From contig CP038135.1 in assembly GCA_004519485.1 (NCBI GenBank), forward strand, positions 368,501 through 432,500: a stretch of DNA of 64,000 bases, in the 5' to 3' direction. The position numbers and the translations under genes were made by a program. This DNA comes from Nannochloropsis oceanica (lineage: Eukaryota > Sar > Eustigmatophyceae > Eustigmatales > Monodopsidaceae). Each line of letters begins with the position of its first letter. The first letter of the stretch is position 1. The notes beneath the pieces were generated by a model, which searched no databases, was not told the origin of the DNA, and saw nothing but the letters and a program-made list of their open reading frames with translations. Shown piece by piece: positions 9,505 through 21,243 of this stretch.

Positions 9505-12315
9505 ATGGCGGTTGACGAAGGCGTGTGCCCTCCAGTGTTTTCACGTGGTAATCATCCTTCCTCCGCTGCCGACGCCGCACCATCCGCAGTATCCTTTACC
9601 TATGACGACGAAAACCAAGAGCTTTTCGAGACATTGCGAAGCGAGCTTACGCTAGTGACCAAAGAGGAAGCCCGCGTCGAGGCCACCCTGGCCGACAACC
9701 TCGACTCCTTGCTCAGTGTGGAGGCGACCAAAGCGGTGCCGGCCCCGGATGGGAAACAGCTGGCCTTGCAGATGGAAGGAATAGAAAAAGCCTTTGCCAC
9801 TGCGCGCTTGACAGGCTTGACAGACAAAGTTACTGCCTTGGCCGAGCACGTGTACAGCTGTCAAGAACTTGCCGACAAGATGAGCTGTAGCGTGCGCAAG
9901 CTCGACGAACGACAAATGCGGGTGCAGCATGTCCTGGCCTTGGTAGAAGATATTATCAACCTCAAGACTTGCGCAGAAGGAGTTGAGCGAGCATTGGAGG
10001 AAGGCGACTTGCCCGATGCCACGAGTTACGTCCGGCAGTTCCACAGCATTGAGGGGTCAGCAGCTAAGGCCTCTGATCACTACGATTTTATGGTTTCTTC
10101 CGAAGCACGGTTGAAAGAGACTGTTATGCGTAAAGTCCAACTCGCCGTGTCTCGCTCCAACCTCGAAGACGTCTTCAAATTTTGCCCGTTACTCGGACCC
10201 TTAGGCCTGGCTGAAGAAGGCGCAAAGATCTACGAGTCATTCGCGGAGCGCTTGTTGAAAGAGAGTCTAGATCCGTTGGTGTCCGAAGCTGGGAAGCTGC
10301 AGGCTGTGCAGTTGCTTCCGAAAATTTATAACGTCGCCGCGGGATTTTTGCAGCATCACTTGCCGTTGGTCGCGCATGGATTCAAGCAGGTAAATGCCGA
10401 TGTAAGTTTGATCAGATTGGTGCAGCGGGAATGTGAAGATGCAGCCATTCCAGTCATCAAAGGGTTAATTAAGGCGAGGGGGTTGACGGGGAAGTGCCGG
10501 ATGGTAGCGAATGCGAGCCCGGGGGGGATAAGGGGGGGAGGGGAGGACGAGGAGGATGGAGGAGCAAGGAGAGAGGAAGCTAGAGGGGAGTCGCTGATGA
10601 GTGGGGATTTGGATGCATTGATGGATGAGCTAGCATTGGTGATTCAGCACACCGAGAGCTATGACCGTTTCGTGCGGTACCTTGCTGCGGAAGCTAAAAA
10701 GACGAGGAGTAGCAGTAGCAGTAGCAGCATTCAGGAATCTGGGACGGAAGAGAACAAAGAGATGGTGGTCTTGCCTGCGGCGACGGATCTGAATGTCACG
10801 ATTGCTGAGGTGTCGGGTCCGTTCGCGGTGTTGGAGCACCATTTGATGCGGTCCTCGATTCACAAGGCCCTGGAGATAGACGAGCTTCCCCCACTTGCTC
10901 CCCTTACATGCCACCAAGGCGGGCTCCAGGGAAGCGGGATTGCGGCCGCGTCCGCTGCTGGTTCTGGGAGAGAGGAGGAGGTGTACGGGCCGGGGGCGGT
11001 GGGGACAGGTAGTGGTGGGGCCCCTCAAACGAGCAGTTGCGTGGATGACACTTTTTACGTGGTGAGACGGTGTGCCCGACGAGCGCTGGTGACGGGGCAT
11101 GCAGGCACGGCCTCGGCGATTGTTAACTATATCAATAGTACGTTGCTGGATGAGTTGATGCCGGTCCTGAGTGCCAAGGTGCGGAGTCTTAGAGAGATGC
11201 CGTTGCCTGTAGGTCTGAACCCTGCAACAGGTGCTGCTGCTGCTCCTAGCAACAGCAGTGGTGGGGGTGGCCGAAAGGCGGGTGCTGCCATCGTAGCAGC
11301 CAAGCAGCATTGGAGCAGGGTCAAGGGAGGGTTTGAAGCGGGGCTGGAGACGGCGCAGCAGCTGACTGCTGTCGCTGCTGGTTCTCTCATGGGAGGCGCA
11401 GGGATCGGATTGGTGGGAGGAGGGGCGGGAACGATCGCATATTACCCTGCAACAGAAGCTAAGTTGGCCTTGGATCGGCTGGTCATGTTGAACAACCTGG
11501 CAGCGTGTGCGGTGTATACGATAAAGCTGCAACAGGAGCTGATGGCGGAGGTACCCTCGATTTTTCAGGATGACCCGTCCACGGACCAGTTGATGGTGTG
11601 TCTGGGGGAGATGAGTGAGACGAGTCGACAGTTTGAGCAGGCGTGTGAGGAGGGGTTACAGCATGTCGGGGCGTTGATTAAGCCGAAGATCAGAGGGTTT
11701 TTGCAGGATGCGTTGGGGGTACAAAGTCACGAGGGAGGAGGAGGAGAGGGAGGGGGGGAGGGGATGGGGGAGAGTAAGGTGTCTTATGAGTTGAACGAGG
11801 AGGACTTTGCCGGCAATGAAGCGGTGGATCCATGGGTCCATCGCTTCGTGGAGTTTTTGGGGGGCGTACTGGGACCTATTAGGCAGCGATTGAGTGATCA
11901 GGGATTTGAGAGTTTGAAGATGGCGCTGGTTGATTATTTGGTGAAGAGGTTGGAGTACTTATTGATGCGAAAATCCTTCACGCAATTAGGGGGATTGCAG
12001 TTTGATAAGGATTTGAGATGTTTGTTGGCGTTTTTCCCCTCGGGGGGTGAGGATGGGGGGAGAAAGGGAGGGAGGGGGGGGATGAGAGAACGGTTTGCGA
12101 GGTTGATGCAGATGAACCAGCTGTTGAACTTGGATGTACCGACGGATATTGTGGATGTGTTTGGGGGTCCTTTGAGCAAATTGACGTCAGAGGAAGCCTT
12201 GAACGTGATGAAATTAAGGGTGGATTGGGAAGAGACGGAGATAGGGAAGGCGCAGCAGCATTTGTTAACGGCCTCGTCGGGGGCGGGCGGAACGGGGGAT
12301 GGCGGGTTCTTGTAG
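9505..12315 (+). CDS. COG4: Conserved oligomeric Golgi complex subunit 4
   Basis: COG4 belongs to lobe A of the COG tether, which captures vesicles in retrograde intra-Golgi transport and works with SNAREs and the SM protein Sly1. The single exon gives 936 residues from the Met in context agccATGG at 9505; an in-frame Met at 9367 would add 46 residues with no family similarity. The N-terminal part is coiled-coil-rich (LRSELTLVTKEEARVEATL), and the diagnostic block is VLALVEDIINLKTCAEGVERALEEGDLPDATSYVRQFHSI read in two pieces around 9930-10050. C-terminal segments (LNNLAACAVYTIKLQQEL, then SLKMALVDYLVKRLEYLLMRKSFTQLGGLQFDKDLR in two pieces) are typical of COG4. Gly/Ala/Ser-rich insertions near 10520-10600, 10930-11040, 11220-11300 and 11730-11770 lengthen it beyond the usual size of about 785 residues. 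Confidence 0.88.
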   Translation: MAVDEGVCPPVFSRGNHPSSAADAAPSAVSFTYDDENQELFETLRSELTLVTKEEARVEATLADNLDSLLSVEATKAVPAPDGKQLALQMEGIEKAFATARLTGLTDKVTALAEHVYSCQELADKMSCSVRKLDERQMRVQHVLALVEDIINLKTCAEGVERALEEGDLPDATSYVRQFHSIEGSAAKASDHYDFMVSSEARLKETVMRKVQLAVSRSNLEDVFKFCPLLGPLGLAEEGAKIYESFAERLLKESLDPLVSEAGKLQAVQLLPKIYNVAAGFLQHHLPLVAHGFKQVNADVSLIRLVQRECEDAAIPVIKGLIKARGLTGKCRMVANASPGGIRGGGEDEEDGGARREEARGESLMSGDLDALMDELALVIQHTESYDRFVRYLAAEAKKTRSSSSSSSIQESGTEENKEMVVLPAATDLNVTIAEVSGPFAVLEHHLMRSSIHKALEIDELPPLAPLTCHQGGLQGSGIAAASAAGSGREEEVYGPGAVGTGSGGAPQTSSCVDDTFYVVRRCARRALVTGHAGTASAIVNYINSTLLDELMPVLSAKVRSLREMPLPVGLNPATGAAAAPSNSSGGGGRKAGAAIVAAKQHWSRVKGGFEAGLETAQQLTAVAAGSLMGGAGIGLVGGGAGTIAYYPATEAKLALDRLVMLNNLAACAVYTIKLQQELMAEVPSIFQDDPSTDQLMVCLGEMSETSRQFEQACEEGLQHVGALIKPKIRGFLQDALGVQSHEGGGGEGGGEGMGESKVSYELNEEDFAGNEAVDPWVHRFVEFLGGVLGPIRQRLSDQGFESLKMALVDYLVKRLEYLLMRKSFTQLGGLQFDKDLRCLLAFFPSGGEDGGRKGGRGGMRERFARLMQMNQLLNLDVPTDIVDVFGGPLSKLTSEEALNVMKLRVDWEETEIGKAQQHLLTASSGAGGTGDGGFL

Positions 12316-13546
12316 GGGAAGATAGCAAAAGTTGAGAATGTCGATGTGGGAAAAGGACATTAATCAAGAATTGGATGATGGGATTTCATTATTTGATGAT
12401 ATTGCTACTTGTTTTTATTCACTTACTATTATGTGGTTCGCGGACTTTTTTGGGGGCGCTATCAACCCAAAATCCACGGAGATGCCCTATAACTGTGCAC
12501 AGCGAGACCTGGTGCTGTGGCACGGCAAAAGGTGTGTCTTGGAAGGGAACGATGGAGATAGAGGGAAGAAGAACACAACGCAAGGGCACGGGGAAGAGAG
12601 AAGAAAAACGCAACTCAAATCGTCCTGAAAGGCCGCAGGTCTTCAACCTTCTTCGCGTCTTCGTTTTCACCACACAACAGTTTCTCGACAAAGCACGGCG
12701 CATCATCTACATCTACGCACCAACGCGACAGGTGGTCTAGAGAGCCAAACCTGTCGTCAACCCTCCCACCCTCCACCAAAGGGGGGGACCGCCCTATCCA
12801 TATGGTCACTGCGCACACAGCCTCGATATGGGCAGGATTGCGCGTTGTGGGCTTCCCCCGATCGTTCAGGTCCCCAGGCCGGCTGACGCATCGGCCCTCA
12901 CACGATTCTTATCTCATATGCCGTCAGTCGTTGGAGTCGACTCGACGCCATATCCTTGACCATAACTTGAATGAAACAATTAAGGAGATCGGCTCGCTTC
13001 TGGCTAAAATTTAATGTGACGGTTCCAACCCGAGCCGTTTATTCCTTTGCTTCCTTTGCTTCGCTCTTCTGACATCCTTATTTGCTTTGTTGTGTGCTGC
13101 TGCGATATAAACCCAAGCTATAAGTTCTTACCCTTAGTTGGGAAAGTATTTTTTGCCCGGCATGTTGTGTGTGACCAATGCACTTGAGCGCGGCCACTAC
13201 CCCCAGTGTCGCTGTGCTTCTGAAGGAGTCCCTCTGGCAACTTTTCCAGAAAAAAGCAGAACGGCATGGCACACATCATCCCTACAAAAGGGGAACGGTA
13301 TATGTATATAAGTACCACCTACTACAAGTAGTAGCAGTCTTGATTACCTGATTGAGGAACCCTGCAGACATGTTATAGTGGGGCAGGGATGGCCCATCCA
13401 AGAGCGCCGTCTTTTTCGGTGTACCACTCCCAAAGCACAATAACATGCCTTCCCTGCAACCAATCACACAAACAGTATTTATATGCTCGTACATATCCTT
13501 GCCCCCTCTTAACCCATGTTTCACCAATACACAGCTCGTATAAAAC
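12316..13546. other. Intergenic region, no gene recognised
   Basis: There are 1.2 kb between COG4 and the first elongase. Short open frames exist on both strands, but none has a recognisable domain, supported splice sites or consistent codon use. The right half should hold the elongase promoter and 5' leader. Confidence 0.4.
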
Positions 13547-15093
13547 ATGGAGGTCCCCCTCCCGCCTCTCTGCACCAGCTCGTGGTACTGCCCGCCCGAG
13601 ACCCTGGTGGCCACGCACCGTGACTATTCATCGCGCGACATCCACTATTCGTTTCTTCAGGTACATTTGACTTAGCAGGGAGGAGAGAGAGGATATGCGT
13701 GTGTTGAAGCGGGAGGTGTGCTACGTGGGTCTCATGGGTGGGTGTGCCTCAATTGAGTAGGACAGTACTCAATCAATCATTCTCAGAGCATATCATCATA
13801 CGTGACTTCTTCCTCTTTAAATGGGTCCAAGGCAGAAGAAGAATCAGTTCCCTTTGACCTGCCTCACTTATCTACTTCTGGTCCTTTCTCTTTTCCTCCT
13901 TCCGATCTCTACCCTCACTCACGCTATCCACCCACACGACTCCCACTTCCCTCCCACAGCTCTGGCAGCTCTTCCCCTTCCTCGAGAAGTTTTATGCGCC
14001 TTTTGAGAAAAATTTCAACCCTATCCCTATATTTGAGTTCATCTCAACCAATTGGTGGATCCCCTACACATCCCTGGTCTTGTATATCTCCATGATTGTT
14101 TTCCTGCCTCGGATCATGAAAAATCGCCCGGTGAAAGATTTGAGCAAGCCCTTGGCTTTTTGGAATTTCTTCCTAGCAGTGTATAGCACCATCGGGGCCA
14201 TTCGTGTCGTCCCTCACTTGTTGTGGTTTATATCCACGCATACTTTTAAGGAGACTGTCTGTACCGCCCCCTATAGGATCAATGGCGACGGCGCCACTGG
14301 TCTGTGGGTCACGCTCTTCACGCTCTCCAAGGTCGTGGAGTTGGTGGACACCCTCTTTATTTGCTTGAAAGGGAAGAAGCCCATATTCTTGCATTGGTAC
14401 GTGCTTTAGGTGGGAAGGGGATACGAGGGACAGGAGCAAGGAATGTGAGAGAAGGCGTAAAAAGACGCACGTGCTCACAATTTTCTTCTCAATGCATATG
14501 CATACCTTTCTATTGTCAATAGGTATCATCATGTTTCCGTCCTCTACTTCACGTGGGCGGCCCACGAGGCTGCCCATGCTGGCATGTATTTCATCGGCAT
14601 GAACTACACCGTGCACTCGGTTATGTATTCCTACTACTTCCTCATGGCCATCAAGGCTAAGCCCAAGTGGCTCAAGTAAGTACCTCCCGCCCGTTACTTT
14701 TTTAATTCCATCTCCCCTCTTTCCTCCCTTTTTTCTTCGCTAATCGGCAACGCGGACTTGAATCTCGCATCTTGTGCATCCAATCCAGACACCAATTCCT
14801 CCCTTCCTCCCTCCCTCAATTCTAGCCCGATCTACATCACCTTCATGCAAATTGCGCAAATGATCGTGGGCGTCATCATCACCGCCTTTGGATTTTACTA
14901 CTCCTCCAAGGATGCTACTTGTGCGGTTGACCCGTTCGTGCTGAAGATCTCGGGAGTAATTTATGCGTCTTACCTTTACTTGTTCATGGAGTTTATGATT
15001 AAGCGCTTTTTCGTTGGTGGCGGAGGGGTGGCCGGTGGGAAGAAGAAGGGAGGTGCCTCTCCCCGAAAGGCCAAGGCGAAGAAAGCGCTCTAA
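13547..15093 (+). CDS. ELO-family very-long-chain fatty acid elongase (first copy)
   Basis: This is the condensing enzyme of the ER fatty-acid elongation cycle, joining malonyl-CoA to an acyl-CoA. Four exons, 13547-13660, 13960-14396, 14523-14675 and 14826-15093, give 323 residues. The catalytic histidine box is HWYHH; the intron after 14396 splits its Trp codon (TG|G). Other family blocks are LSKVVELVDTLF, MNYTVHSVMYSYYFLMA and YITFMQIAQM. The MNYxVHxxMYSYYF form resembles ELOVL6-type enzymes acting on saturated or monounsaturated chains, but specificity cannot be settled from sequence. About seven membrane helices are expected. The Lys-rich C-terminus (RKAKAKKAL) resembles a lysine-based ER retention signal. 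It is a tandem paralogue of the gene at 17313. Confidence 0.93.
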
Positions 15094-17312
15094 GCTTCAG
15101 GATTTTTGGGATCGGGGTTCCCTATTAAGGGGAGATGGGCGTAGGCGTACGTGTGGATATATGGTGTGAGGAGCAGTTGCGTGCATAATCGAGGAAGGAA
15201 AGTGATTGAGACCAGAGAGAGGAACGACGAGTGGCTTTTTAAAAAATACGTCAGGCCAATAGGTAGCAACGACAGAATGTTTACATATGTGCAAAGCCCA
15301 TGCATTTTGTATTGGATCTCTAAACATCGAGAAGATGAGGATGGAGGAGATTTTTCCACTCTACTGCTTTTGAAGGGGGGGAGGGGAGTTGAGTGTCCCT
15401 TGTCTTCCTGTAGATGCATGCAACAGGCATGCATGTACACAAATAAGGAGAGTAGATATAGAGAGAGGGTTGGGGAGAAAGAGGAGATGTGGAGAATGGA
15501 ATGGGGAGAGAGGGATGGCGGAGACATGAAGAGAAAGAGATGTCAACAATTTAGTCAACAACAGATAATGAGGACAAAAATAACAACGACGACAACAACA
15601 AGAATGACCGAATATGGGAATATCCGCAATGCCAAGAATGTAATATGAATTCTCCTCTATGGAGAGAATGTGAAGGGAGGGAGAAGGTGTGTAGTGTTCC
15701 TGAGCCCGATAAGTGTCAACATCTGATTTTTTCCGGAATTTACTACCGCACATGTCAATTTAAGGCGATTCGTTTGACAGGATTAAGAACAAGATAGGCG
15801 TGAAGGCACGTAGGAGCCAGAGTGATGAATCATAATGTTATCAGTTCGCATACTATCGTTTGTTCCCAGCTCTCACTGCGGGTCTTTTAGTTGTGCCTTG
15901 GCAACTCCGCACTCATGGGTCAACAGAAAGTGCTCTTTCTTATATTTCCTTACCTTTTCCTTCGGATGGTTTCAGACAGAAGCATTTTTGGCGCCGCCTT
16001 TCGCGTGCTTCTGGCCCTTTGTTGTCTTAAAACTTTTTTCACGGCTTGTGTAAGGCCATCCTAGGCAAATGTCTTCCCTGGGGCACCACGCACATATCGA
16101 TCGTTATCTCCGTTGACGTGCTACCGCATCATTCATTGTGCATCCCCCCCCCAACGGCACTTAAGTCACCCATAATCCGCAAATAACCTCCCAACCCAAA
16201 CCCTCCCCGGCTGCAACGACAAAAAAGGACGGCACAAGGTGTGCCGCACCCAAAGCATGTATCTATCCATGGGGATAATACTAAACATGGTTTGATGACC
16301 GCTTGTCATCACTATTGTGTCGTACCCGTACACCTCAGAACGCGTATAATGTTGGACGATGGTGAGAATGATACATGTCCTCACGGCAAATTTTTCCAGA
16401 AGCGAGACAATCACGCAAATCCATGATTCCAAGGTGTAGAACACATTGCCTTAAAATCGTATCACGAAAGATATTGGCGAGACCAATTTATGTAGATCCC
16501 AGGAGAACGTACTTATCCGCTCTCTCCAGCTTTTTGCCGGGGGAGTGGGGTGGAGAAGGGTTGAAGTGGGAACGTGTATCCTTGTGGTCTCATGATACAT
16601 GCTTGATTTATATCCCATGCTTTGTCAGGACTGTCCACTGCCCTTATCAAGATGACTTTCACTCCATCAACGCACCTCTTTACGGCGGCATCGTCGCTTA
16701 CCTACTTCTATATTTCACAAATCCTCTCCTCCTACACTCTCAGAACATAAACAGACAGCAGCGATCCTTGCTTCAGGTAGCGCGACCAGAAGCATGCCCT
16801 AGGACACGTCCTCTGGCATCTTTAATTTCGGCTTAAATCGTTTCTGCTCCTTGTTCCGTGCACACACATCGAACTGGACAAGCGTACCGTATAGTCTTGT
16901 GGGAAGATGGACGTGGAAGCAGCTTTCTTTCCCTTGAGATATGCTTAACTGCTTGCCTCGGAACATGGCCTGTGCCTTTACTCGTGAGGTACTATGGTAT
17001 CTGGCTTCTGAGGAAGGAGACAAAAGACGCGCATAGTGATGGCTAATCTTAGCTGCGCTCGCACATTTGTTCGCCGTCGTGAAAAGAGTGCCACCCTCAT
17101 CTTGCTTCCCAACCATCCCCTAACCGATTCCTCGACCCCCCTCCGCTCCCGATATGCATCCCTTAGATATACAACAGGCAGCACATAGATAGACAGAGGC
17201 TGGGGTCACTCGAAAGAGGCGTCTGCACCACACCCCCCCACCCTTGCCACACCCGTGTCGCGGTCGTCCTGATCATCACCACCACAACCACTACCCACCC
17301 CCTCCGTGAAGC
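15094..17312. other. Intergenic region, no gene recognised
   Basis: There are 2.2 kb between the two elongases. It holds an A/C-rich stretch of acaacgacaacaac type near 15575-15605 and short open frames without domains. A remnant third elongase was looked for through HxxHH or MNYxVH and not found. Confidence 0.4.
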
Positions 17313-19004
17313 ATGCTGGACGATGGCATTAACGCCACCACCTGCACCTCCTCCTTCTACTGCCCCCCCTCCACCCTTATTCCGGTGACCCGCGAGCTGG
17401 CTGGCAACACCTACACATTTTTGCAGGTGCGCAAGAAGAGAGCAAAGGAAAGAGGATGGTCATGACACAGACCGGAAGATCAGATATCCAGGGTTTTGGG
17501 GATTAAAGGGAAGGATGGAGGGATAAACAATTACATTCAGGAAATTTGAATTTCTTTTCGCTCCATCCCTCTCTTGTTAGTTCTGGCAGCTATTCCCCTG
17601 GACCAAGCCATTCTACACCCCTTTCGAGAAGAATTTCGACGTCCGGCCATGGTTTATGTTCGTACATGGGAACTGGTGGGTGCCCGTGGTAGCCATCGCG
17701 CTGTATGGCGTGATGATAGTCACCTTGCCGAAATACACCGCCAAAAAGCCAGTCAAGGTAGGTAGGTTGGGAGAGAGGGAGGAAGAGGAGGTGGGAGGGA
17801 GAGAAGGAAGGGTGGATAGGATTCAAACAAAACATTTGGAGGACGAACGAAGGGCTCATCGAAGACTCTCGCCCGCTCTCCATCATCCACGCACACGCCC
17901 CCCTCCCCGCAGTGTGACGTGGCTCTGGCGTACTGGAATTTCTTCCTGGCCGTTTTTTCCACCCTGGGCGCCATCCGGATCGTCCCCCACCTGTTGTGGT
18001 TCTCGGCCACCCACACATTCAAGGACACGGTGTGCACTCCGCCGCAGATGATGAATGGGGACGGAGCCTCGGGCTTGTGGTGCTTGTTGTTTACGCTCTC
18101 CAAAGTAATTGAGTTGCTGGACACGCTCTTTGTCTGTCTGAAGGGACGGACGCCCATCTTCTTGCATTGGTAAGCGTGGAAGGCATGGAAGGAAGGACGA
18201 AGGGAGGGATGGAGGGATGGAGGAAGGGGACAGGGGGAGCTTACCTTTTCAAAGGAAAATTTATCCACTATCTCCCTCCTTCCTCCCTCCCTCCCTCAGG
18301 TACCACCACGTGACGGTCCTGAGCTTTACATGGACCGCCTACGCTGCCCGGCACCCGGGGGTGTATTTTATCGCCATGAACTACACCGTGCACGCCGTCA
18401 TGTACTCCTACTTCTTCCTCATGGCCATCGATGCGAAACCCAAATGGCTCAAGTATGTACCTTCTGGGGAAGGGAGAGAGAGAGAAAGGGGGGGGGAAAG
18501 GGAGGGAGGGAGGGAGGGAGGGGCGGAAGGAAAGGAAGGAAATTTGATGCCTTACATCTGCTTCTCATTTGCTTTCTTCCCTCCCTCCCTCCCTACCTCA
18601 GTCCCATGTACATAACCTTCCTACAGATCTCCCAAATGGTGGCCGGGGTCGTCATCACCCTCTGCGGCTTCCACTACATCGCCCGCGACCCGTCCACCTG
18701 CGGCGTCGTCCCTCATGTCCTCTACTTCCAAGGCCTTATTTATGGTTCCTACCTTTATCTCTTCCTCGAGTTCCTCATCAAGCGCTTTTTTTCCTCCTCT
18801 AAAAAGGGCTCGTCCTCCCTTGTGTCCTCCCTCCCTCCCTCCCGCTCGGCCGTGGCCTCGAACGGCGCGATGGCCAAGGGGATCGGGAATGGGGGGCAGG
18901 AGTTGGCCGCTGGAGAAAGAGATACAGCAGTAGCAGCACCGGCAGCAGCAGGAGGAAAAGGGGAGGGATACAAACGTGACTCACACTCGAAGAAGCCGCA
19001 GTAG
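17313..19004 (+). CDS. ELO-family very-long-chain fatty acid elongase (second copy)
   Basis: It is the same activity class as the upstream copy. Five exons, 17313-17426, 17581-17757, 17913-18169, 18300-18452 and 18602-19004, give 367 residues. The first exon (114 nt) and the exon after the histidine box (153 nt) have exactly the lengths seen in the first copy, and the intron again splits the Trp of HWYHH. The second copy has one more intron, after PVK (17758-17912), where the first copy reads straight through. Motifs are LSKVIELLDTLF, HWYHHVTVLSFTW and MNYTVHAVMYSYFFLMA. The C-terminus carries about 60 extra residues rich in Ser, Gly and Ala beyond the last membrane helix (LYLFLEFLIKRFF). It is convergent with EMC3. 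Confidence 0.93.
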
Positions 19005-19574
19005 CCGACAGATTAGATCAAGGGAGGGAAGGAGAGGAGGTGGGAGAAGGACAGTGGCCTGGCCAGCAGCGAATGGGGCTACCAGCATGGCAGCGTGGCA
19101 AGACACAAGAGATTGAGTAAGAGATAGGTAGAGATAGATGGGGAGATAGAGAGAGAGATTTAAACAGAGAGAGGGAGCGATAGGATAGAGAGAGCGACGG
19201 ACAGACTGAGAGAGCAGAGAGAGAACAGATTGAGAACAGAATGGGAGAGACAGAATGAGAGAGACAGAATGAGAGAGACAGAGACTAAAGCAAGAGAGTG
19301 GAGTGCAAACAATGAAGACCGAATGACACTGCGAAGTGAAAATACATAGGATGTTTGAGGTCAGTAAAAGGACACTGTTGTATTCGATTAAACCAAACGG
19401 GGAGAAAGCCGGCACAAACTCACAAATGGAAGCAAGAAGTAACATAAATCGAATGAGAAGGACTGCAGTCGTGTACAAGTCTCGACGACAGAGAGAGCAA
19501 AAGAGAGGAAAAGCTGCGTATGGTCACCTATGTGTAACTTATGCTTCTTTTGATATTTTATCGATGGGAACCTG
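19005..19574. other. Convergent intergenic region, GA-rich
   Basis: It contains the 3' ends of the second elongase and EMC3. The middle is dominated by GAGA-type purine repeats, listed separately. No coding was recognised. Confidence 0.5.
19243..19285 (+). repeat. Tandem repeat, 14-base unit GAGAGAGACAGAAT
   Basis: Three adjacent near-perfect copies sit inside a longer GA-rich stretch (about 19130-19290), between two convergent genes. Confidence 0.75.
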
Positions 19575-20597
19575 TCACTCTTTCTTCAGCGTCGACTTGG
19601 AAGGTCGTTTCCCCAGGCCCGCCTTCTCGTCTCCCTTCCTCAACATCTTTCTCGCCTCTTCCTCCAAGGATAGGAATCGTTCTGTGTGTTTCATACATGA
19701 GGAATGAATATGAGAAAATGCACGACGACAAGCCAGAGCTTCGAAGTCAGCTTTCCCCCCTCCCTCCCTCCCTCCCTCCCTCCCTCACATACCTGTCGCC
19801 GACAACATGGCCGGGTATCGGTCCCCCAGCAGGCGTTTCTCGACCTCTTCTAGTTCGAATCGATGCCGGACCACCTCCAGTCCCTCTTTGGCCGCCATGA
19901 ACATTTTCGCGCAATCAAACCCCATCGGTGCCGGGGGCCCTCCTCCTACAGGCACGCCTCCCATCTGTTGTCCGTACACCCGTGCTTCCTCTTGCAAGGA
20001 TTCCTCGTCAAAGGTAAAGAGACGTTGCAAATCCTTCACGCCGAACGCCACCAAGAACATCCACGAGGTAGCACTGACATATGATGCGTCCAGCGTTGAC
20101 AATTCGATGCCTCGTTGCAGCATCCCCTTGAACGATGCCGTCAGAGCAAACGGAATTTTCACCAGGACAAATCCAGAAAAAAACATCTCAGAAAATTGCA
20201 TCATTCCCATCTGAGTCATGCCGAAGTACGCCTGTCCCTTTACCATCTCCATCATTCCCATCGGATTCGACATGGGGTTAACCGCTCCCGGTACTCCTTC
20301 CTCCAATAAGACCCCCTCCCCCTTTTCCTTATCAACAAACCAAGCCTTCCGCGCATTAAAACCCTGTTGATGGATGAAATTGCCTTTGGTCCGTAACCTA
20401 TCGGCACGCGCCAAAGTCTGTCGTCGTCTTAAATCGTCAAGCTCGGGGGCCTTGTTGCTCTTGCCTAAGTGGGTCAGGTATGCCCGCAAGAGATTGATGC
20501 ACATCACAAAGACCAGGATGGGCAGTACGCCCCAGTTGCGGATGGCCGGATCCAGCAACAGGTCCTGACTGCTGTGTCCTAGGGTTGGGGCGTGCAT
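19575..20597 (-). CDS. EMC3: ER membrane protein complex subunit 3
   Basis: EMC3 is the Oxa1/YidC-superfamily core of the EMC insertase, which places terminal and low-hydrophobicity helices into the ER membrane. Two exons, 20597-19793 and 19681-19575, give 303 residues; the junction rebuilds Glu (G|AA). The N-terminal helix follows LLLDPAIRNWGVLPILVFVMCINLLRAYL (two pieces), then a cytosolic Arg/Lys segment (LRRRQTLARADRLR), then a second helix MFFSGFVLVKIPFALT with FKGMLQRGIELSTLDASYV, and SWMFLVAFGVKDLQRLF, all diagnostic. Exon 2 supplies the basic C-terminus ending in STLKKE. The intron begins GTATGTGAGGGAGGG, a G-run also seen in other introns of this window. Confidence 0.94.
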
Positions 20598-21243
20598 TCT
20601 AGACGTGGATTGTGGTGGTGAAGGATGGGAGCCGGGAGGCGTAGAAGGCTGCTTCTCTGGCGAGGGGGGTCTGGGAAAAGGGGTCTTAATAATGTTTCGG
20701 TGGGTTGCGCCTGTGCGTTTGGGGGTCAGGGGACCGAGATAAAAGAAAACTCTTATTTAAACTCGTCGTCGTCGTGGTGGGATAGTTTGTGGGTGTGTTG
20801 ACTTGCTCGTGAGATGCACGGCGATGGCAAAATGGCAGGTTTAGCGCCGCTGCCCGGGAGTAATTTACTCCATGGCTTCTGCTATTTTCTACCGGTAAAC
20901 CTGTTTGTCTTGTCCATTTTGACCACAATAAGAAGATAAGTGTAGAGACCTTGTTTCTGCTACCCATAATTCTCGATCGCACGCACTAACTTGCCTCGGG
21001 TCACACACAGCTGGACACTGAACTGCGTATAAAAGTCGCAGGTCGAACATCAAGTTAACCTGCCTCCTTCGCCTGCATCCGTGCACACCCCATCACCGGT
21101 CGCACAGTGGGCAAGGCTGCATGCTCTCGTCGTCCCGGTGTGGATCTGCCAAAACTGTGTATCGTCGTCGTAGATCACTGCTTCAGCTTTCTCCTCAAAG
21201 CCTCTGTCTAGTCAGCTTTCATTTCCCACCCCACATCGCCGCC
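20598..21243. other. Divergent intergenic region
   Basis: This is the shared upstream region of EMC3 (minus) and the TrhO-methyltransferase fusion (plus). No gene was seen and no motif assigned. Confidence 0.4.

Noticed and set aside
12332-12740. Overlapping small frames downstream of COG4
   Set aside because: They lack domains and splice support, and follow the COG4 stop as ordinary 3' sequence.
15094-17312. Search for a third elongase copy or remnant between the tandem pair
   Set aside because: No HxxHH, MNYxVH or matching exon fragments were found on either strand.
19005-19300. GA-rich repeats considered as a CRISPR-like array or mobile-element end
   Set aside because: The repeats are contiguous without spacers and there are no terminal inverted repeats or transposase.
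21040-21060. B-box-like string (aggtcgaacatc) considered as a tRNA gene
   Set aside because: No matching A box or cloverleaf arms could be drawn around it; similar strings in EMC3 and CSB lie in coding sequence.
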